This document shows positions 22,646 to 34,677 of a DNA stretch of 64,000 nt, piece after piece. The stretch lies in NCBI GenBank assembly GCA_019775845.1, contig JADQAV010000044.1, forward strand, positions 186,001-250,000, in the 5' to 3' direction. How positions within the stretch are numbered: the first letter of the stretch is position 1; each line of letters opens with the position of its first letter. Under the pieces are notes generated by a model. The model saw only the letters and a list, made by a program, of their open reading frames with translations. It had not been told where the DNA came from and did no database searches. The translations under genes and the position numbers were made by a program. The DNA is from Myrmaecium sp. VS I D KN 1 (taxonomy: Eukaryota; Ascomycota; Dothideomycetes; Valsariales; Valsariaceae).

Positions 22646-25600
22646 TCAAGCAGCAGCCTTAAAGACCGAATCGTGATTCTCGATGATGGCCTGGATGGCC
22701 AGGCGTTGCGAGGCCGCATCCTTGATCTCCTGCTCGACGGTGACGGTGCGCATGATGGTGGGGGCGAAGACGACGGACAGGTTGAGCGAGGTCATCTTGA
22801 CGGATTGGTCAGTGAAAGCTCTCGCAGAGTGCGCATGAAGGGGGAGGGGAGGGGAGGTCTTACCATGTTGTCGGCTTCGTGGCCGATGACGCGAGCTAGG
22901 TGGAACACCAGGAACTCGAGACACTCGCGGTGGCAGGTGGGAAGGCGGAAGATGGCATCGCGAAGCTCTGAGATCTTCTGGTTGCGGTTTTCAAGGGCTG
23001 GAGAGAGGGTCAGACAGGATGCATGAGCAAAAAGGTACAGATAAACAACTTACTCGTAGCAGCAAGGAGCTGGTCATAGATCTCATTCGTGATGAGAGGC
23101 GTCGGCAGGTTGCGGAAGTACTGCTTCAGCGTGGATGTGACGGCATGAATATCCAGATCCGGATCCGAGATGTCGTACTGCGAATCCTTCTCGAACCCAG
23201 CCTTGACGGCGTTGACCTGGCCGCTGCCACCGCTCTTCCGGTAGATGCCTTCCACGTCCATGCCGCGCATCTCCACCTCTGCGATGCAGCGCGTCACGAT
23301 GTTCGGGATGTGGCTCTTTTCATACTCGCAGCGGGCCTGGAGGTCGGAGCCGAACAGAGTGGAGGGAGGCTCCACCACCAACTCCGGGTTGTTGTTGTTG
23401 TTGGTGCCATGTGCGGTCTTGAGCTGGTCGCCACCCTTGCCCGAGTTGTTCTTCTGGCTGAACCATCCGCCACGACCATCAGGAGTACCCTTGGTGTTGT
23501 TGTGGTGGTTTGCCATCATGACGGCAACCGCATCCGGGTTCTGAACCGCGCCGTAAGGAGTGCCGATGACGCCCACGTGGCCCTGCTCCTCGCGGCGAGG
23601 GTCGGATGCGAAGGCGCCCTTGAGACCCTTGGTGACGTTCTTGGCCACGGCTTGGCCGCCCTTTTTCCAGTTGAACTTGTTGCCCTTTGTCTTGCGGATG
23701 TCCACAACCTTGGGCGCGCTGATGACCGTCGTTTCCGTGTCCACCTCGCTCAGCAGGTCCTTGAGAGAACCATCCGCGTTCCGCAAGTCGACAGAGATGT
23801 CGGACTTGCCCTTCTCGCTAGTATATATACCCAGGCCGTTTGCTGGTCGGCCTCCGTCAAGGGAGTTAGGATCTTTGACGTGCTTGTACTTCTCCTGGAT
23901 CTGGTTCACTAGGCGCGCATTCAGGGCGGTGAGCTCCCTGTTCGTCTGGTTTAGTGACTCATATTCTTGGAACCCCTTGTCTTTCATCTGGATCAGCATC
24001 GAGATTTCATTGTTAAGCTCAGTCCGTTTGTGGATGCGCTCTTCAATATCCGCGCCGAGCGTGTCCTTTAGCTTCTGGAGGGACGCGGCAAAGTCACGCT
24101 GGACGGCCGTTTTCAGGCTTTGTATGTCCACCGGTTGCGTGCTTTCTTTCACCTTTGTGAGATGGTCCGCGATCACCTCCAGCTCCCGGATGATGAGCTC
24201 TCGCTGCGTATCCAAGAATGCCATCGTCGACCTCTTCTCCTTCAGCTCGCTGTTTGCTTGTTTCAGCTCGGTGGACGAGTTGATCGTCTCTTGCCAGACA
24301 ATCTTCTCTGCTTCCAGTTCAGCGATGCGCGAGTGAGCCCGCTGCAGCTTGTTCCGCAGCTCAACAGCCTCCTCCTTTGAGCCAGGCGAAGCCATCGTAG
24401 GGCTGCTGATGTCCATCGAACCGTTGGTACCCCACTTCTTATGCCCAGGCTGGATCGACGAACGCGAACCTCGGTCGCTGAAGCTGCGTCCATGCTTCGA
24501 AACGGCATTGGAGACCCGGCGCAAGACTGAAGAGCCAGGCTCATTCACGTCTTCTCCCCTCATAATCCGCACCATATCATCATCCAACGAGAAATCGCCC
24601 GCGCCACTGTATCTCGGCAGTCCAACATGGTGAGACTGGTCGCTGGTGGTGGTGCTGATGGAATCGCTCATCTTGTGGCTCGACCCGGGCGGCGGTGGTG
24701 GGGGCGGGGCCCTCGGTGCGGTGAATGAGTCCGTCGTGTTACTATGCGGTCTTCCGGACGCACGAGGAGGGATCGAGGCGTCCAAGATACTCTTCGAAGT
24801 GGGCGACTCCTTCGGGCTAGAGATGGTCATTCCGCCGTTCAACAAGGCCGACGACGAAGAATTCTTGCGGCCATGACCTGACGCGACGGGGGTGGTGGGC
24901 GACATCTCCTTGCGACTGTTGGATCTCGCAGAAGCATGATCGTGCTTGGAGCGTTCCGATTTTTGCTGCGACGCGCTGGAGGAGGATTGTTGCGAATTCG
25001 ACAAGGAGCCGTCACGCGGTCTCGTCTCGAAGGGCCCATCCAGCGCAGGCGGGGACGCCGAGAGTTCTGACGGCGTACCCTTCGTTCGGTGCGCAAGGTC
25101 AACACTGGGCGAATCCCGACTCGGCGATCGCAAATCAGACCTGGACGCTTTCCTGGAAGAGGCTTTCTTCGAAGACGGTACGTCCTGCAGCTTGAAGCTT
25201 TCGCCCTGATTCGAGGCGGGAGACTGGCCGTGTTGGGTGCGCGAGCTCTGCGGTGTGCCGACTTCCTTTCGGACCAGAGAGTTAGAGAACGGCTCCCGCT
25301 CTCGTTCTGCATCCGTGGACCGGGACGAGCTCGGCCGGTTCTCCTTCATCACCTCCCGGTGATTGGACGGAGGTTTGCTGAAGTAGTCTCGGACGGACGA
25401 CTGGGTCTTATGATGGCCCTCCGCAGGCGCTTCATTGTACTTGCGACTTCGAGCCAGGGGCGAGGGACCAGGCGCAGGGTTCGGATCGAGAGCGAGAGGA
25501 ACGAAGAATCCGTCGTCGCCAGCGTCGGCGGTTTGTCGTATCTCGGAGCGGCGTTTCTCACGGTATGTACTGGCGGGTAACGTCAAGTTATCTGCGGGTG

Positions 25601-26482
25601 TCAGCGGAGCTCGAGAAGGATGCACGGCCATACCTACCATTTTGACTGTTCGTAGAAGCGGCCGGAGAAGCCTCCCGTCTGATGTCGCTTCCTTGCGGAG
25701 CCTCATTCCGACGCGCCGACCGCGGCCGAGGTGACAGCTCATTGGCATGGTCCGAAGGAGCCTCCGACGGCGGCGTCTCGGTATCGGTGTGGTTCAGGGC
25801 GCTCGGCGGAACGGCGTTGGGCGGCAGGGCTGGTAACGACTTATCCAAGATCGCGGGCGCCTGATTATTTGAGGCGGCCTGCTTCGCTTTCGACTTCTTC
25901 CGCCGTCGCGCCATGAGAGATTCGTGGCAAGCCATGCAGAAGATACCCTGCGACGTGCGAGCATATCGCAGGTTCTCAATCTTCCGCTTGCAGTTGCGAC
26001 ACTTGAAGCAGTTCGCGCAGTATGCCTGATCGCCGGTCAAGATGGCTAGGTCCTCGATCTTGTTGCCGCAATGGCTGCAGCTGTACGTGCAGTTGTTACA
26101 TATGAGCGAACCGTCGCCGAGGAGTAGGAGGTTCGCGTCCGAGTCGAGGAGGGTACCGCAGGTATTGCATCGAAAGCAATCGATGTGCCATCGGTTGCCA
26201 GCTGTTGTGCGTTAGTCTGGATGATCTCTCTGGTTGACGCTTGTCCGGCCTCGCCGGAGACGATCGCGTGGCCAAAACACGGTTTCTCGGTCGTGGGTGT
26301 CAGGTACCTAGCTCGAATGCTTTGCCTTCCTCAAGAATCTGGGGACAACCGTGTCAGCGAGAAGATGTCCATCGCCCGGGACGGAGACGGGGTGAACTTA
26401 CCTCTCCGCAACCTTTGCACGGGTAGACGATGTCATCCGCGTCCAGCCCAGGTGACTCCGGATACGGGCCTGGGGACTCCAT
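22646..26482 (-). CDS. RGA1: LIM-domain Rho GTPase-activating protein (Rga1/Rga2 type)
   Basis: GAP for Cdc42/Rho GTPases controlling polarity and septation. Six exons: 26482-26402, 26338-26308, 26201-25638, 25591-23054, 22997-22864 and 22795-22646; introns 63, 106, 46, 56 and 68 nt; 1165 aa, phases agree throughout. Two LIM zinc-binding domains occupy about residues 22-135 (CKGCGE, NRWHIDCFRCNTC, CSHCGNKIEDL, CFKCRNCKRKI, CMACHESL). A long Ser-rich disordered region follows, then two coiled coils (about 626-690 and 722-795). The RhoGAP domain spans about 970-1150 with the arginine-finger segment MDVEGIYRKSGGSGQVN and the late helix SLNLSVVFAPTIMR. The first exon (MESPGPYPESPGLDADD) is only 81 nt; the start is chosen because it is the first ATG that joins to the LIM-coding exons in frame. 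Confidence 0.92.
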
Positions 26483-29400
26483 GGCGAACTTTGGCTACGT
26501 CTGGCAATGTGCTCGATGCCGTTCAGGGCCTATGCGAGGCGTCCTTGGGACTGGTGGCAGAGGGGCAGAGGCGAATGCTGGGGGGGGCTCTCCACGCCGG
26601 TGCGAGAGAAGCCCTGGCGAGGACGAACGTGGCAACGGTGGAGACGGTGGAAGCAGACGGGATAGGAGGCGCGACGGAGACGATTAGGCCTCTTGCATCC
26701 GCATGACAGGGAGTGGAGAAAGATGGCGATAGAGGCGAGCGAATGCGAGACGGGGGCAGTCGGGCGCGGTACCGACGACGGCGGAGGACGGACGGGGATT
26801 GGATAACAATGCTCGAGGGAAAGGGAAATGGTAGAGGGACGTGAGGGACGAGATGAAGATGGAGAACGAGCAGTCGGGTGGCAGCAATGGCGGCAGCAAC
26901 GGCGGCGGCAGCGGCAGCCGATGCGGTGGAGGAGGGATTGTCGCAGGACGGACAGCGGGTTTGTGTTGTATGGGGAGTTCGCAGCCGTGCTCGTTCAGTC
27001 GGGTAGTGACACTCACGCTGGCACAGCCAGAGGCAGACGGGTAGACAGACGGTGGCAGACTCCGCCCTCCTCTCTCTCCTACCCTAACGTTACTCGTCTC
27101 GCCCAGCACCAGAGGGGGAGAAGGCCGGTCCAGGTGGATCCCTCGCGAGGCACAATAGCGTGCTGGCTAGCCGCGTTGGGGGGGGGGGGGGGCACTGGGG
27201 GCCACCTGGTGTTAATTCTGGGCGGGCAAGCTCAGGGTCCCGTCTCTTCCTTCCCCTGCACCGGCCGCGGCACCACAGCAGCAGCAGCGACGGAGTAGTT
27301 AGGAGCACACGCCTTTACGGATCATCACTCGCAGTCAAAACATATCCCGTCCACCTCCTGATGATATATTTTCGGTATGGGGGATGTCTGTGCCCACGCC
27401 TTTGTCGTTTCTATGTTGGCAGGCTGAATTGAAAGGAGAGCAGCGCGGTCGAGGGCGGGCATTCACTCCTGAAGCTCCCACTCCCGCTCTCCGTTGCACA
27501 CCTCCTCCGATACATACTCGAGTCATGCCCAGCAACAACAAGCTGTACCTAGGTATCGCATCTCTCCCCTCATAATCCCAATCTCTGCATCGCTGCTGCG
27601 ACAAGCCCACCCGTGCTCCCCCCAGGGACCGACCGACCGTGCCACTGCCACGCCTCTGATTGGCCAAGCGAACCAACTAGCCCCTCAGAACGTGAAACGG
27701 GGGCAGGAGAGGGCTCGGGAGCAGGAGAGTGGAAGGGAGGCACGGGGAGCAGGGAGGGAGAGAAGGAGGTCCAGGAGGGAGGTCCAGGAGGACGGACCAG
27801 GACCCTTTCAACGGTTGCGCCAGAAGCGGATGAGAAGCGCAGACGCGCTCGCTCCATTCCCATCCATGCATCCATGCATCCATGCATCTTTCCCCCATCC
27901 CACCGTTGAACGGGCACAAGGTTCACCGTCTGTCATGCACCTGCTGATAGATACAAAAATAAAGAAAGGACGAGCGAAGTGAAGCGATGATCCTCCCTTC
28001 CTGCCTCCAGCACAGCAGTACAAGTCCATCGTTCACCGTCCATCCCACAGGACCAAAACCCCCCAATTGGGGGAAAGGGAGGGCAAGGCAGGAGGGGGGC
28101 CGCCAGGACCTCCCGCTGGTCCCGCGTTTCCACAGGATTCAGTGAGGGAAAGGAAGGAAAGGAAAGGAAAGGAAGGGGAAGGGGGGGTCGGAGATCCCCT
28201 TTCGAATTCGAACGACCGCCGCTATTGCGCGTCGAGAATCATGTGGATCTCGTATGTCTACTGTAGTATCCGTACCTCACTACACTGCATGTTAGGGGAG
28301 GAGGAGAGGTGATGGGCCCCTGATGCTTTCTGTTTCTCCATATCAATCGCTCTCTCATCCCCAGCGACACTGTACTTATCGCCTCGTGCCGTGCCCAGCA
28401 GCAAAAGCATGCCGGGTACCCGTCTCCCTCCCTCCCTCCATTACAGTCTGTTTCCACGACCGATGGTTAGCGTTCTGCTTGCTTTTGCTGACGGGTGGCT
28501 TGTAATCCCTGTTCAGGCCAATCAAAAGCTGTCCCTGAGGCTGTTATTCCTCTCTATCAAGACGTGCATGAGAGTACGCTAACCATCGGCTGCGCCAGAT
28601 GTCTGTATACATATACCCCAGGTGATACCACACCATATTATACATCATGTCCCTCCGAGTTCCCCATGCTATGTGCTATGCAACATGACAGGGGCACTGC
28701 AACCCCACAAGGCTGCTTGCTGGCCTGCTTGGGTGGCGGTTATGCAGGCGGAAAAAAGAAAAGCAAGAAAACGATCGTGGTGGGAGATGAAGAACGATCG
28801 CGGCAGGGTTAGCCTTCGGTGGCTTCATGCACTATTTTGCTTTTTTGGGGCTTTTCTGGTGAGTGAGAGAGCGAGAGACAGCGATCTACTCTTATAGTAC
28901 ACAACCTGGATCGCTCTGTTTACGTCCTATATAAACATTCGCCCGTCCATCCGTCCGTTTGTCCGCAGGTTGATATGGACCCTTCCATCCCATCCATAGG
29001 AGTATCAACGCGGAAACAAGGAGCCGCTGGCCTGGCACGCCTGGCAGACGGTAGCGGTACAATGGTCCGACGCCGCGGGTTTTGCATTTGCATTTGCGGT
29101 TGCGCTTCCGCACTTTGTCTCCCCCGTCCATCCGTCCCTCCCTCCCGCCCGCCGGCGCCCGCGTGGTGATCCCAAAAACAAAAGATAAGAACGCACACAC
29201 CGGCGGCAACTCGCGCGATCTGTAGGAACCGCGGTTGGTACTGCGGTTTCTCTTGGACTACCGATGCTCATATAGGGAGAGATGGGGTGAAACGTAACCC
29301 TACTACATAGGTAGGTACTCTCAAGAGAGTAAGGTAGGGGGCGGGAAGGAAGAGCCGAGAGAAGACGGGAGACTTTCCAGTGTCGAACCGCACGAAACCG

Positions 29401-29910
29401 AACAAACACAAAGCGAGGCAATACAGCTTCTTCCCAGCGTCTTTCGCCTTTCCTCTCCGATCCGACATCAACGAAAGCTACCTACGTACATATGTACACG
29501 GAGATGGAAGCGTGGGGAGGCGTGGGGCTGCGGAAACACTGAACCATAGAACCTCGGATTCCGCGCTGGGTGGGATAGCTCTTAGCGAAGGAGGGCAGGG
29601 GGTGAGAGAGGGGGAAAATAGGGAAGGAAGTAGATGGAGAGATACGCAACAGATATAGCGCCGTGCAAAGGATACACGATGATATGTTTCTCATCTATAT
29701 CAGCTCGCAAACATTTTGCCCTGGGAAATATCGGGATTAGAACAGGGAGACTCTATCCCAAAGGGGGAAATAAACGACATAAAGAGCGAGATCGTAGCAG
29801 CGGGACAAGGAAAGGAATAATAATGCATACAAGACGATGATAACTAGGGTATAAAGATCTTCGAACGACAAATAAACAAACCCTCCTTGTCTCCTCCCTA
29901 CACACCAGAT
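26483..29910. other. 3.4 kb gene-poor region upstream of RGA1
   Basis: No convincing CDS. Contents: a G15 homopolymer at 27178-27192; tandem CATGCATC copies around 27864-27890; GGAAA-type repeats around 28143-28172; several CT- or GT-rich low-complexity blocks; and multiple short ORFs without family features. Part must be the RGA1 promoter and leader and the 3' flank of the CENP-L gene. The AT-richer end (29640-29880) fits a 3' UTR of the latter. Confidence 0.5.
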
Positions 29911-31275
29911 CTACGCAGCGCCCACCACCGCCGCCGGATCATGCAACTCATACGGCGGCGGAGGATCAGCAGGGATCTCGCTGCTCGCCTGTCCTCTCCT
30001 CGCCTGCGCACCCCGCATCCTAACATCGTCATCCTCCTCCTCCTCATCCTCATCATCCACAGCAACTCTCTTCCTCTTCCCGCGCCCACCTCCCCTCTCC
30101 TTCACACCCACCCTCCCTTTCCCCTTCCCCTTTCCACCATCCCCCCCATCCATCCACTCCCACCGCACCTTCCTCCGCTCCGCCAAGCCCACCAGCCCCT
30201 CAATCAATCCCTCCATCGCCCTTTGCGCCGGACTCATCTCCCCGAGCCCATCCGCCACGCTCTCTCCATCCCCGTTGGCCGGCGGCGGCACGAAAAGCTT
30301 AACCTTCCCCTCCGCCCCCAACGCAAACGCCCCACATGCAATCTTACCCACCTCCACCCCCGCGCCCGCCAGGATCGACAGCGCTAGATGCGCGTCTAGG
30401 TACGCCGCGAGCGCATGGGTGAAGGGTCCGACGCGCTGCTCGTCCACAGCCTCCGCGCTGGCGACGGTGCCTTGCTTCCGCCGCATAAGGATGCTCCTTC
30501 CCCGGCGCAGGAACCCCGCCACGTCGTCACGCGCGATAGCGACGTCGATGTTTCTGAGGAGGTGCGCCTTCCCTTGCTTCGCGAGATGGGGGAACTGCAG
30601 CTGGATCTGGAGGTTCTTGACGACGGCTGGAAGGGTCTGGGTCCCGTGGGGGTCGGCGGTGGCGGAGGTCTTTTGCTGGTGTGGTGGGGAGAGGTGGGCG
30701 AGGAGGTTCTCGAGGGCGTGGGTGAGGAAGTGGGAGGGGAGGGAGAGCGGGGCGATGTGTGTGTCGAAGGTGCTGCGGAGGTGGTCGAGGACGACGTCGC
30801 GGATGGAGGCTGGCATGCGGAGGAGTAGGAGGGGGAGGTGGGTGAAGCCGGGTGTGGTTGGAGTGTGGGCCTGTGAGCGGAGGAGGTGTGCGGCGTAGGT
30901 GGTGCGTGGGTAGCGGAGGGTAATGGAGATGCCGCGGGCGGTGGACGGAGTGAGGGTTGCGGGGGGTTGTTGTTCTTGAGAGGCGGATTCGGTGCTTTCG
31001 ACAGAGCGATCGTGAAGCCATGCAGCCTCATCGCCGAGGAGAGTCCATGTGCATTCTTGCAGCGGTCCGATGTTGCTGCTGGCGGTTGTTTCGGGGAAGA
31101 AGTTGGTCTCTACGCCGCGCACGTTGTCGCCTTTTAGGATGTCTCGTAGGCGGCGCGCATGCGTGCGGAGGGAAGCTTCGCTGAGGAGAGTCGGCTCGCC
31201 ATGGTTATATAATGGCGATACGCGGTATAGAGTGAAGGTGGAGTTGTATAGCGGGTAGGGTGCGCTGTCGTCCAT
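29911..31275 (-). CDS. fta1: Inner kinetochore (Sim4/COMA-CCAN) protein Fta1, CENP-L family
   Basis: Inner kinetochore subunit that acts with CENP-N/Mis15 at centromeric chromatin. Single exon, 454 aa. The start at 31275 gives MDDSAPYPLYNSTFTLYRVS, followed by SPLYNHGEPTLLSEASLRTH and ARRLRDILKGDNVRGVE, the N-terminal signature I associate with fungal Fta1. The middle is predicted mixed alpha/beta (for example GISITLRYPRTTYAAHLLRS). The C-terminus is basic then acidic and disordered (GKRKRVAVDDEDEEEEDDD), with an NLS-like KRKR. An in-frame ATG at 31437 would add 54 residues with no family support. Confidence is limited because CENP-L sequences diverge quickly. Confidence 0.75.
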   Translation of the reverse strand: MDDSAPYPLYNSTFTLYRVSPLYNHGEPTLLSEASLRTHARRLRDILKGDNVRGVETNFFPETTASSNIGPLQECTWTLLGDEAAWLHDRSVESTESASQEQQPPATLTPSTARGISITLRYPRTTYAAHLLRSQAHTPTTPGFTHLPLLLLRMPASIRDVVLDHLRSTFDTHIAPLSLPSHFLTHALENLLAHLSPPHQQKTSATADPHGTQTLPAVVKNLQIQLQFPHLAKQGKAHLLRNIDVAIARDDVAGFLRRGRSILMRRKQGTVASAEAVDEQRVGPFTHALAAYLDAHLALSILAGAGVEVGKIACGAFALGAEGKVKLFVPPPANGDGESVADGLGEMSPAQRAMEGLIEGLVGLAERRKVRWEWMDGGDGGKGKGKGRVGVKERGGGRGKRKRVAVDDEDEEEEDDDVRMRGAQARRGQASSEIPADPPPPYELHDPAAVVGAA

Positions 31276-32137
31276 GGCGGCGGTGGTGAAGTCGGTCGAC
31301 GCGACGCGCCGTGAGAAGTGAGGATGTGCGGATGTGATGAATCGGATCGCGAGCCAGGATATAGTCAGACTATCGGTTGAATGGGACCATTGGTGACGGT
31401 TGATGCTACAAGGGAGCAGGGAGCTGGGTGTTTGCAAAGGTTATGACCGGGAAAAGCGTTAGTCAAGGGAGTTCCAGGTTGTGAGAGGATGGATGTTGAC
31501 GGGCTAGATGCCAAGACATATGCCTGTCAAAACATTGGGCAACAGATGTGTGATGAGTGCTTATTTCACGTGAAAGCGATCTTTTCTGGTGACACCCCCA
31601 AGCGTTGTCACGTCCAGGGATGATGCATACCTGAAGCCTTGGAGTAGTGCGTGAATGGTGATTTGCGCTACGTCTGTGGTGTTGAAGGTGTTTGGGCGAG
31701 TGATGAGTGACCTGATTGTCCGGGGACGTCAGGCAGACTGGAACGTTGGCCTGAGGCTGGACTGCATCAATGCATCAGGCATCCTTTTGCGCAGACCTTC
31801 CCCCGCCGCACGGACCCGTCCACGGCCACTGCGCACCGCCTCCCAACCCGCCCTTCGCCAGCCCACCAGCCCACCAGGCAAAATCAGGCGCCAAGACAGT
31901 GACGCTGCGCTGTCTTTCTGGAAGCCCCTCGAAAACTCGAACAAATTGCTCGTCGCCTCTCACTGCTATCACACCTTTTTGAGCCTTACCCCGTCGCTGC
32001 ACATCCTACCAACAACTTCCTACCGACTAAAGTACCTACATCTCCATTTTCCATCCCCCTCCGTTTCCGCCTTTGCTTGATACCCACTTACACAGCGCAG
32101 TCCTTTTCCCTCCCCACACATCTACACATCCGCAACC
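31276..32137. promoter_or_regulatory. Divergent promoter between CENP-L/Fta1 and Hsp110
   Basis: 862 bp. A gapped heat-shock element (TTCtgGAA, then one 5-bp gap unit, then GAA) lies at 31916-31933, about 205 bp before the Hsp110 ATG, with an overlapping STRE core CCCCT at 31925-31929. On the Fta1 side, two partial MCB cores (ACGCGA, ACGCGC) occur around 31300-31311. Sites are by-eye matches. Confidence 0.45.
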
Positions 32138-34677
32138 ATGAGCAGCGTCGTTGGTGTGGATTTGGGTTCCCTCAACACAGTCATTGCTGTCGCGAGGAAC
32201 CGCGGTGTCGATGTCGTACGTATCTTCCTCCCTCTCTACGGCCACAGGATCAACGCCTGCTAACCGCCTCTCAAGATCACAAACGAAGTCTCCAACCGCG
32301 CTACGCCGTAAGTTTGCACCTACCCCGCCATCCACCGCACGATAACGAAGGCTTACAATATCGCACAGGACATTGGTAGGCTTCGGCCCCAAGTGCAGAT
32401 ACCTGGGCGAGTCCGCGAAGACCGCCGAAGTTTCCAACCTTAAGAACACCGTCGGCTGCCTTACCCGCCTGCTCGGCCGCACGATCAACGACCCCGACGT
32501 CCAGGTCGAGAAGGATTACATCAATGCGGCCCTCGTCGACGTCGATGGCCAGGTGGGCGTTGAGGTCAACTATCTCGGCAAGAAGGAGAAGTTCTCGGCC
32601 ACTCAGGTCGTTGCCATGTTCTTGACCAAGGTCAAGTCCACCACCCTCGCCGAGACCAAGCTTCCTGTCAAGGATATCGTTCTCAGCGTGCCTGAGTGGT
32701 ACACCGACGCCCAGCGCAGGGCTATGATCGATGCCGCCGAGATCGCTGGTCTCAACGTCCTCCGTCTCATCAACGACACCACCGCTACCGCCCTCGGATA
32801 CGGTATCACCAAGGTTGACTTGCCCGGTCCCGAGGAGAAGCCCAAGCGCGTGGTCTTCGTCGATGTCGGTTACAGCAACTACACCGCCTCCGTCGTCGAA
32901 TTCCGCAAGGGCGAGCTGGCCGTCAAGTCCAGCGCTTCCGACCGTCACTTCGGTGGCAGGAACTTCGACAAGCTCCTGGTGGACCACTTCGCCCAGGAGT
33001 TCAAGCAGAACTTCAAGATCGATGTCAACGAGAACCCCAAGGCCCGTTTCCGCGTTGCCGTCGCCGTCGAGAAGCTCAAGAAGGTCCTCTCCGCCAACGC
33101 TGGCGCTCCCATCAACATCGAGTCGGTCATGAACGACGTTGATGTTCGTGGTTTCCTTAAGAGAGAGGAGTTTGAGGCTCTTGCTAAGCCCCTCCTTGAG
33201 CGTGCCACCAAGCCTCTCGAGCAGGCTCTCGCCGAGGCCAACATGAAGCCCGAAGACATTGACCACATCGAGTTGGTCGGTGGCTGCACACGTATCCCCG
33301 CCCTGAAGGCCATCATTCAGGACTTCTTCGGCAAGCAGCTCAACTTCACCCAGAACGCGGATGAGGCCATTGCCCGTGGCTGTGCCTTCAGCTGCGCTAT
33401 CCTCTCCCCTATTTTCCGCGTCAGGGACTTCTCTATTCACGACGTGGTCAACTACCCCATCGAGTTCACCTGGGAGAAGTCTCCTGACATTCCCGATGAG
33501 GACACTAGCCTTACCGTCTTCAACCGCGGCAACAACATGCCCTCTACCAAGATTTTGACCTTCTACCGCAAGCAGCCTTTCGATCTCGAGGCCCGCTACG
33601 CCAAGCCCGAGCTGCTCCCCGGCTCTGTTAACCCTTGGATCGGCCGCTTCTCCGTCAAGGGCGTCAAGGCTGACGAGAAGGACGACTTCATGATCTGCAA
33701 GCTTAAGGCCCGCCTTAACCTGCACGGTATCCTTAATGTGGAGCAGGGCTACTACGTGGAGGACCAGGAAGTGGAGGAGCCGATTCCGGAGGAAAACAAG
33801 GAGGGTGATGTAGGTGTTCCTTCTTCTACTCAACAGCAACCCGCCGATCTGAGCGGTCCTAGCCCTGCCATGCCGGCTACGCGTTCAGAAGACTCACCAT
33901 CTCCTACGCCGATGCCAAAGCGTGCCAAGACCGGGGCCGCTCATGTCGCGCCACAGTCCTATGTTGCGGCTTCTGTTTCAACGCCAGATGAAGATGGAAC
34001 CATCCAGACGCTGACCACTCACCTCTCGCAGAAGATGGACGTTGACAGCAACGAGCCTCCCAAGACCCGCAAGGTCAAGAAGCAGGTGCGCAAGGGCGAC
34101 CTTTCCCTTGTTCCTGCCACCGCCGCCCTGGACACCGCCACCAAGGTGCTTCTCGCCGAGCGCGAGATGGAGATGATCATGGCCGACAAGCTTGTCGCCG
34201 ACACCGAGCACGCCAAGAACGAGCTCGAGGGCACCATCTACGAGCTCCGTGACAAGATCGACAACGTCTACGCTGACTTCGCCAGCGAGGAGGAGAAGGA
34301 GAAGCTTCGGGAGAGGCTGACCACTATCGAGGTATGTGATGTTCCGTTTCGAGAGTCTCGATGAAGTGTGCTAACATGATAACCAGGACTGGCTCTACGA
34401 TGAGGGTGATGACACCACCAAGAACATCTACGTCGCCAAGCTCGAGGAGATCCGCGCCGTCGCCGGCCCCATCGTCCAGCGCTACAACGACAAGCAGCAG
34501 GAGGAGCGCGAGAAAATCCTCAAGGCCCAGGAGGAGGAGGCTGCCCGCAAGCGCGCTGAGGAGGAGGCCAAGAAGAAGGCCGAGGAGGAAGCCAAGGCCG
34601 CCGCCTCCGAGAACAAGGACGAGGAGATGAAGGACGCCGAGACGACCAAGCCCGAGGAGGTCGAGGAGAAGCAGTAG
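32138..34677 (+). CDS. SSE1: Hsp110-family chaperone / Hsp70 nucleotide-exchange factor (Sse1/Hsp88)
   Basis: Cytosolic Hsp110 that exchanges nucleotide on Hsp70 and holds unfolded proteins. Exons 32138-32215, 32276-32307, 32369-34331 and 34387-34677 (introns 60, 61 and 55 nt); 787 aa as read. The ATPase domain starts MSSVVGVDLGSLNTVIAVAR, then NDTTATALGYGI and ELVGGCTRIPALK; the Hsp110 C-terminal domain has KTRKVKKQVRKGDLSL and ends in a charged Glu/Lys tail (EEVEEKQ). Within exon 3, 33810-34031 has a GTAGGT donor, a CGCTGAC branch site and a CTCTCGCAG acceptor, is 222 nt (74 codons) and has no stop; removing it gives 713 aa, the normal Sse1/Hsp88 length, and joins EENKEGD to KMDVDSN as in other fungi. 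The short form is probably the main product. Heavily C-ending codons suggest high expression. Confidence 0.95.
33810..34031 (+). other. Candidate in-frame intron (exitron) inside the Hsp110 gene
   Basis: 222 nt, starts at a codon boundary with GTAGGT, ends CTCTCGCAG after a CGCTGAC branch site 22 nt upstream. No in-frame stop. Encodes 74 residues rich in Ser, Pro, Thr and Gln with SPSPTPMPKRAKTG, an NLS-like basic patch next to S/T-P sites. The codons are mixed, unlike the strongly C-ending flanks, which favours intron origin. Confidence 0.65.

Noticed and set aside
27178-27192. G15 run as a G-quadruplex regulatory element
   Set aside because: A single homopolymer without conserved context; may be an assembly or sequencing artefact.
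32301-33839. 512-codon minus-strand ORF
   Set aside because: Shadow of the Hsp110 coding sequence.
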